This document shows, in pieces, positions 61,265 through 64,000 of a DNA stretch of 64,000 nt; position 1 is the first letter of the stretch, and the number at the start of each line of letters is the position of its first letter. The stretch comes from an uncultured bacterium. GTDB taxonomy: Bacteria > Actinomycetota > Coriobacteriia > Coriobacteriales > Coriobacteriaceae. The DNA lies in contig CATWBO010000007.1 of assembly GCA_958349055.1 (NCBI GenBank), positions 7,122-71,121 on the forward strand, given 5' to 3'. The position numbers and the translations under genes were made by a program. The notes beneath the pieces are model-generated. The model saw nothing but the letters and a program-made list of their open reading frames with translations, was not told the origin of the DNA and made no database searches.

Positions 61265-62648
61265 AGAGCTCCACGCTTTCGGCGCCGTTGATGGTTAGGT
61301 TTCGCTCGTAGAAGGCGGTGAGGGCGCGGATGGCGGTCATCACGTCGCGTACGCCGCCGGTCTCGTAGCTCGAGTGCATGGCAAGCTGCGGCAGGCCCAC
61401 GTCCACGGCATGCATGCTCGCCTGCATGTTGGACAGATTGCCCAGGGTAGAACCGCCGGCCATATCGCTCTTGTTGGCGAAGGCCTGCGTGGGCACGTCG
61501 GCGTCATCGCAAATGGCCTGGAACACCGCGCGGCTAAAGGCGTCGGTGCAGTAGTGCTGGTTGGCGGCCTCCTTGATGACGATGCCGCCGTTGAGCACAA
61601 CCCGGTTGCGGGCGTCGCACTTCTCGGCGTGGTTGGGGTGCACGGCATGCGCGTTGTCGCAGCTCACGAGCATCGAAGCGGCAAGCGCACGGTGGTACGA
61701 CTCGTCGTCAAAGCCCAGCGACCCGTTGATGCGGCGCAGCGCGTCGGCCAAGAACGTCGACATGGCGCCCTGCTTGGTCTCGGAGCCAACCTCCTCGTTA
61801 TCGAAGCAGCAGAAGACCGAAACGTCGTGCGCGTTCTCGGCACCCAAAAATGCCTGCAGCGAGGTGTAGGCGCAGGCCAGGTCGTCGAGCTTGGGCGTCG
61901 AGATAAACTCGTCGGCCCAGCCCCAAATGCGCGCATCCTGACGATTGACCAGGAACAGATCGCGGCCCAGAATCTGCTCGGGCTCAACGTCCAGCTCGTC
62001 GGCAATCAGGGCGTCAAAATCTCCCTGCTTAAGATCACCGGCGCTGATGAGCGGGCACAGGTCGACGGCGCGATTGGGAGCAAAGCCCTCGTTGACGCCA
62101 CGGTTCATGTGGATGGCGAGGCTCGGGATGATGGCGACTTCGCGCTCGGTGGCAAGCAAGCGACTCTCAATACGGTCGCCCTCGCGTACCAGCACGCGGC
62201 CCGCGAGCGCCAGCGGGCGATCGAACCAAGTGTAGTCGATCATACCGCCGTAGGCCTCGGTGTTCAGGCGCAGCGTCTCGCCCGCGCCGTCGAGCTCGGG
62301 CACGGCCTTAACCTTAAACGTCGGCGAATCGCTGTGTGACGCCGTGAGTTGAAAATGATAGTCGCCGGCAACGCCGTCCTCGCCCCACGTAGCGGCCAGG
62401 TCTTCGCCCACCTTAAAAGCGATGACGCTCGAGGTATTGCGCTGCGTGTAATAACGCCCGCCCGGCTCTATGTCCCACGCCGCATTCTCGGGCAGGTAGG
62501 TAAAGCCCGCCTCGTCGAGCTCGGCCATAATGGTCGCCGCCGTATGGAACATGCTGGGGCATGCCTCGATAAAGTCGATAAGGTCGTTGGCTGCCTCGAT
62601 ATCGTCGGCCGTCACGTGCACGCGCTCGGGCGTTTCCTGATCCGTCAT
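61263..62648 (-). CDS. M18 family aminopeptidase
   Basis: 461-residue zinc aminopeptidase (ApeB/DNPEP-like), dodecameric in relatives, cleaving N-terminal residues from peptides in the cytoplasm. Metal and catalytic motifs: SHSDSPTFKVK, LDDLACAYTSLQ, NEEVGSETKQGA and LAMHSSYETGG. ATG 62648 (MTDQETPE) has GGGGAG three bases upstream; the frame is open to 62759. Terminator at 61144-61177. Confidence 0.94.
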   Translation of the reverse strand: MTDQETPERVHVTADDIEAANDLIDFIEACPSMFHTAATIMAELDEAGFTYLPENAAWDIEPGGRYYTQRNTSSVIAFKVGEDLAATWGEDGVAGDYHFQLTASHSDSPTFKVKAVPELDGAGETLRLNTEAYGGMIDYTWFDRPLALAGRVLVREGDRIESRLLATEREVAIIPSLAIHMNRGVNEGFAPNRAVDLCPLISAGDLKQGDFDALIADELDVEPEQILGRDLFLVNRQDARIWGWADEFISTPKLDDLACAYTSLQAFLGAENAHDVSVFCCFDNEEVGSETKQGAMSTFLADALRRINGSLGFDDESYHRALAASMLVSCDNAHAVHPNHAEKCDARNRVVLNGGIVIKEAANQHYCTDAFSRAVFQAICDDADVPTQAFANKSDMAGGSTLGNLSNMQASMHAVDVGLPQLAMHSSYETGGVRDVMTAIRALTAFYERNLTINGAESVEL

Positions 62649-62809
62649 GCTCTCCCCTTTCGCTGGGTTGATGGTCCCCTCCAGCATACCCCGCCGCGCC
62701 AGTGCCGTGCCCTTCATTCCATGTTTAATCCCGCGCCGCTCGCCAAGTTGAGCCATCATGCCCGCACTCCTTTTGCGACAATTACGCTAACAGGACGAAA
62801 GGAGCCGCC

Positions 62810-63895
62810 ATGAAGCCACGTAGCATTGCCATCGCCTGCGGTGTCGCGGGAGTCGCCGTCGGCCTTGCCGCTGCCACCGGTATCGTTTACCACAAGCAAA
62901 TCAAGTCCGCCGCGTCGCTCAAACGCTTGACCGGCTACGCGGATGGCTATGACCTGTACGCGATCGATATCGCCTACGGCTACGACCTTGACCGCATCAT
63001 CGCCGCTGGCGTGCGCGACGACCAGGCCTACATCGATGCCGTGGTGGCGCAGGTGCTCCCCGGCGTGCCGGCACATGTCCAGGCGCCCCAGTTTGCCTGC
63101 AGCGCTTTTGTCGCCGTAGATGCCGAAGGCCGCGTGCGCACCGGTCGCAATTACGACTTTAAGGACGACACCTCGGCGCTGCTGGTGCGCAATCACCCGC
63201 GCGACGGCTATACCTCCATCGGCTTTGCGGCCCTCAATAACCTGGGCGCCAACACTCCACTTGACTCCGTCGCCGGACGCGCCGCGGCGTTGATGGGCCC
63301 GTTTGCCCAGCTCGACGGCGTTAACGAATGCGGCGTGTCCATTGCCGTACTCACCCTGGATTCCAAGCCCTGTGACCAGGACACGCAACGCCCCGTCATC
63401 AATACCTCGCTCGCCATCCGCCTGGTGCTCGACCGCGCGGCTACCACGCAGGAGGCTGTCGACCTGCTTTCTGCCTACGACATGCACGCCATGGCCGGAC
63501 GCGACTATCACTTCTTTATCAACGACGCCGCCGGTGACGCGCGGGTGGTGGAGTGGGATCCGCGCGATCCCGACCGTGCATGCAAGGCGACGCCCGTACG
63601 CCAGGTCACGAACTTCTACGCCTGCTATGGTGACGAGGTGCTCCCCAACCAAAAGAACGGCGAGCTGGGCCATGGTAAAGAGCGCGCCGTCGCAATCGCC
63701 GGTGTCCTTGACGCCCATGCCGGCGCCCAAGATGAGGCAGTCGCTTGGAAGGCCCTACGCGCTGCAGCGCAAGAGCCCAATCCGGAAGACATTACCAGCA
63801 ACACACAGTGGTCGGTCGTCTTCGACAACACCGAGCCCGCCGCCGCCATCACACTGCGCCGCCACTGGGGCGACGTCGACGCCTTCGCGCTGTAA
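62810..63895 (+). CDS. Linear amide C-N hydrolase (choloylglycine hydrolase / Ntn fold)
   Basis: 361 residues. An N-terminal hydrophobic segment (about 5-25) could be a signal or anchor. The nucleophile would be Cys97 in APQFACSAF, followed by RTGRNYDF and later GVNECGVSIAVLT, as in bile-salt hydrolases and penicillin V acylases. In those the Cys becomes residue 1 after Met removal; here a 96-residue leader would have to be cut off, as in acid-ceramidase-like relatives. Substrate unknown (N-acyl amide, possibly a bile-acid conjugate). ATG 62810 follows AAAGGAG. Confidence 0.82.
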   Translation: MKPRSIAIACGVAGVAVGLAAATGIVYHKQIKSAASLKRLTGYADGYDLYAIDIAYGYDLDRIIAAGVRDDQAYIDAVVAQVLPGVPAHVQAPQFACSAFVAVDAEGRVRTGRNYDFKDDTSALLVRNHPRDGYTSIGFAALNNLGANTPLDSVAGRAAALMGPFAQLDGVNECGVSIAVLTLDSKPCDQDTQRPVINTSLAIRLVLDRAATTQEAVDLLSAYDMHAMAGRDYHFFINDAAGDARVVEWDPRDPDRACKATPVRQVTNFYACYGDEVLPNQKNGELGHGKERAVAIAGVLDAHAGAQDEAVAWKALRAAAQEPNPEDITSNTQWSVVFDNTEPAAAITLRRHWGDVDAFAL

Positions 63896-64000
63896 GGAGC
63901 TGGCACCGTCGTCCTTACGCTCGCCTGACGTTGCTTACATTTCCATGGTTGATTTCCGATCTCAGCCGAACACATTGAGCAGATGAGCCGTTCCCGCAGC

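Overview
The window is high-GC bacterial DNA with short intergenic gaps and dense operons on both strands. Gene content suggests a gut anaerobe of the Coriobacteriia, most likely Collinsella or a close relative (Actinomycetota). The pointers are a giant 2-hydroxyacyl-CoA-dehydratase-activase-like protein, an iron alcohol dehydrogenase, a bile-salt-hydrolase-fold amidase, a fused EcfA ATPase and an Asp23/AmaP envelope-stress operon. The taxon is an inference; there is no rRNA or tRNA in the window.

Layout. 1-3.5 kb: riboflavin ECF transporter (ribU, fused ecfA, ecfT) behind an FMN riboswitch. 3.6-5.6 kb: a lone TerB-like protein of unknown function. 5.6-8.7 kb: groES-groEL, then about 900 bases without a convincing gene but full of inverted repeats. 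8.7-12 kb: divergent amidohydrolase and M20 peptidase. 12-17.3 kb: zinc-ribbon membrane protein, YitT protein, asp23-DUF2273-amaP, yebC. 17.4-22.5 kb: DUF6020-like membrane protein, lgt, NifU-like scaffold, dCMP deaminase, coaX. 22.7-25.8 kb: OPT transporter and a DUF389 protein. 25.9-28.5 kb: small membrane-anchored protein, AAC(3)-like acetyltransferase, 3-hydroxyacyl-CoA dehydrogenase. 28.9-34.4 kb: 1595-residue activase and its TetR regulator. 34.5-34.95 kb: a candidate type I toxin-antitoxin locus between two palindromes. 34.95-41.6 kb: HAD phosphatase, TetR-controlled MFS pump, glnK/amt, a CmpB-like membrane protein, an HD protein. 41.8-45.1 kb: divergent Dxs homologue, a regular array of inverted half-sites, iron alcohol dehydrogenase. 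45.3-49.7 kb: polar amino-acid ABC operon ending in a C26 peptidase. 49.8-53.3 kb: ABC-2 exporter plus DUF2975/XRE module. 53.4-57.7 kb: Hpt protein, GGDEF-REC-HD-GYP protein, alpha/beta hydrolase, radical SAM protein. 57.9-64 kb: map, D-2-hydroxyacid dehydrogenase, repeat-rich gap, PIN/RelB-type TA pair, M18 aminopeptidase, Ntn amidase.

Working together: ribU-ecfA-ecfT import riboflavin under FMN feedback. amt-glnK sense and take up ammonium. The amino-acid ABC operon couples uptake to a gamma-glutamyl hydrolase. asp23-DUF2273-amaP form one envelope-stress unit. The Hpt protein may phosphorylate the receiver domain of its cyclic-di-GMP-type neighbour.

The most unusual content is non-coding. 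A family of hairpins with a GGGACAGG-like loop always lies in the same strand orientation and often abuts stop codons. A six-member array of alternating 16-bp half-sites has about 40-bp spacing. Tandem hairpins show compensatory base changes. A long stem lies between amt and glnK. A 41-residue hydrophobic/basic peptide has a hairpin-masked ribosome binding site and a convergent antisense promoter.
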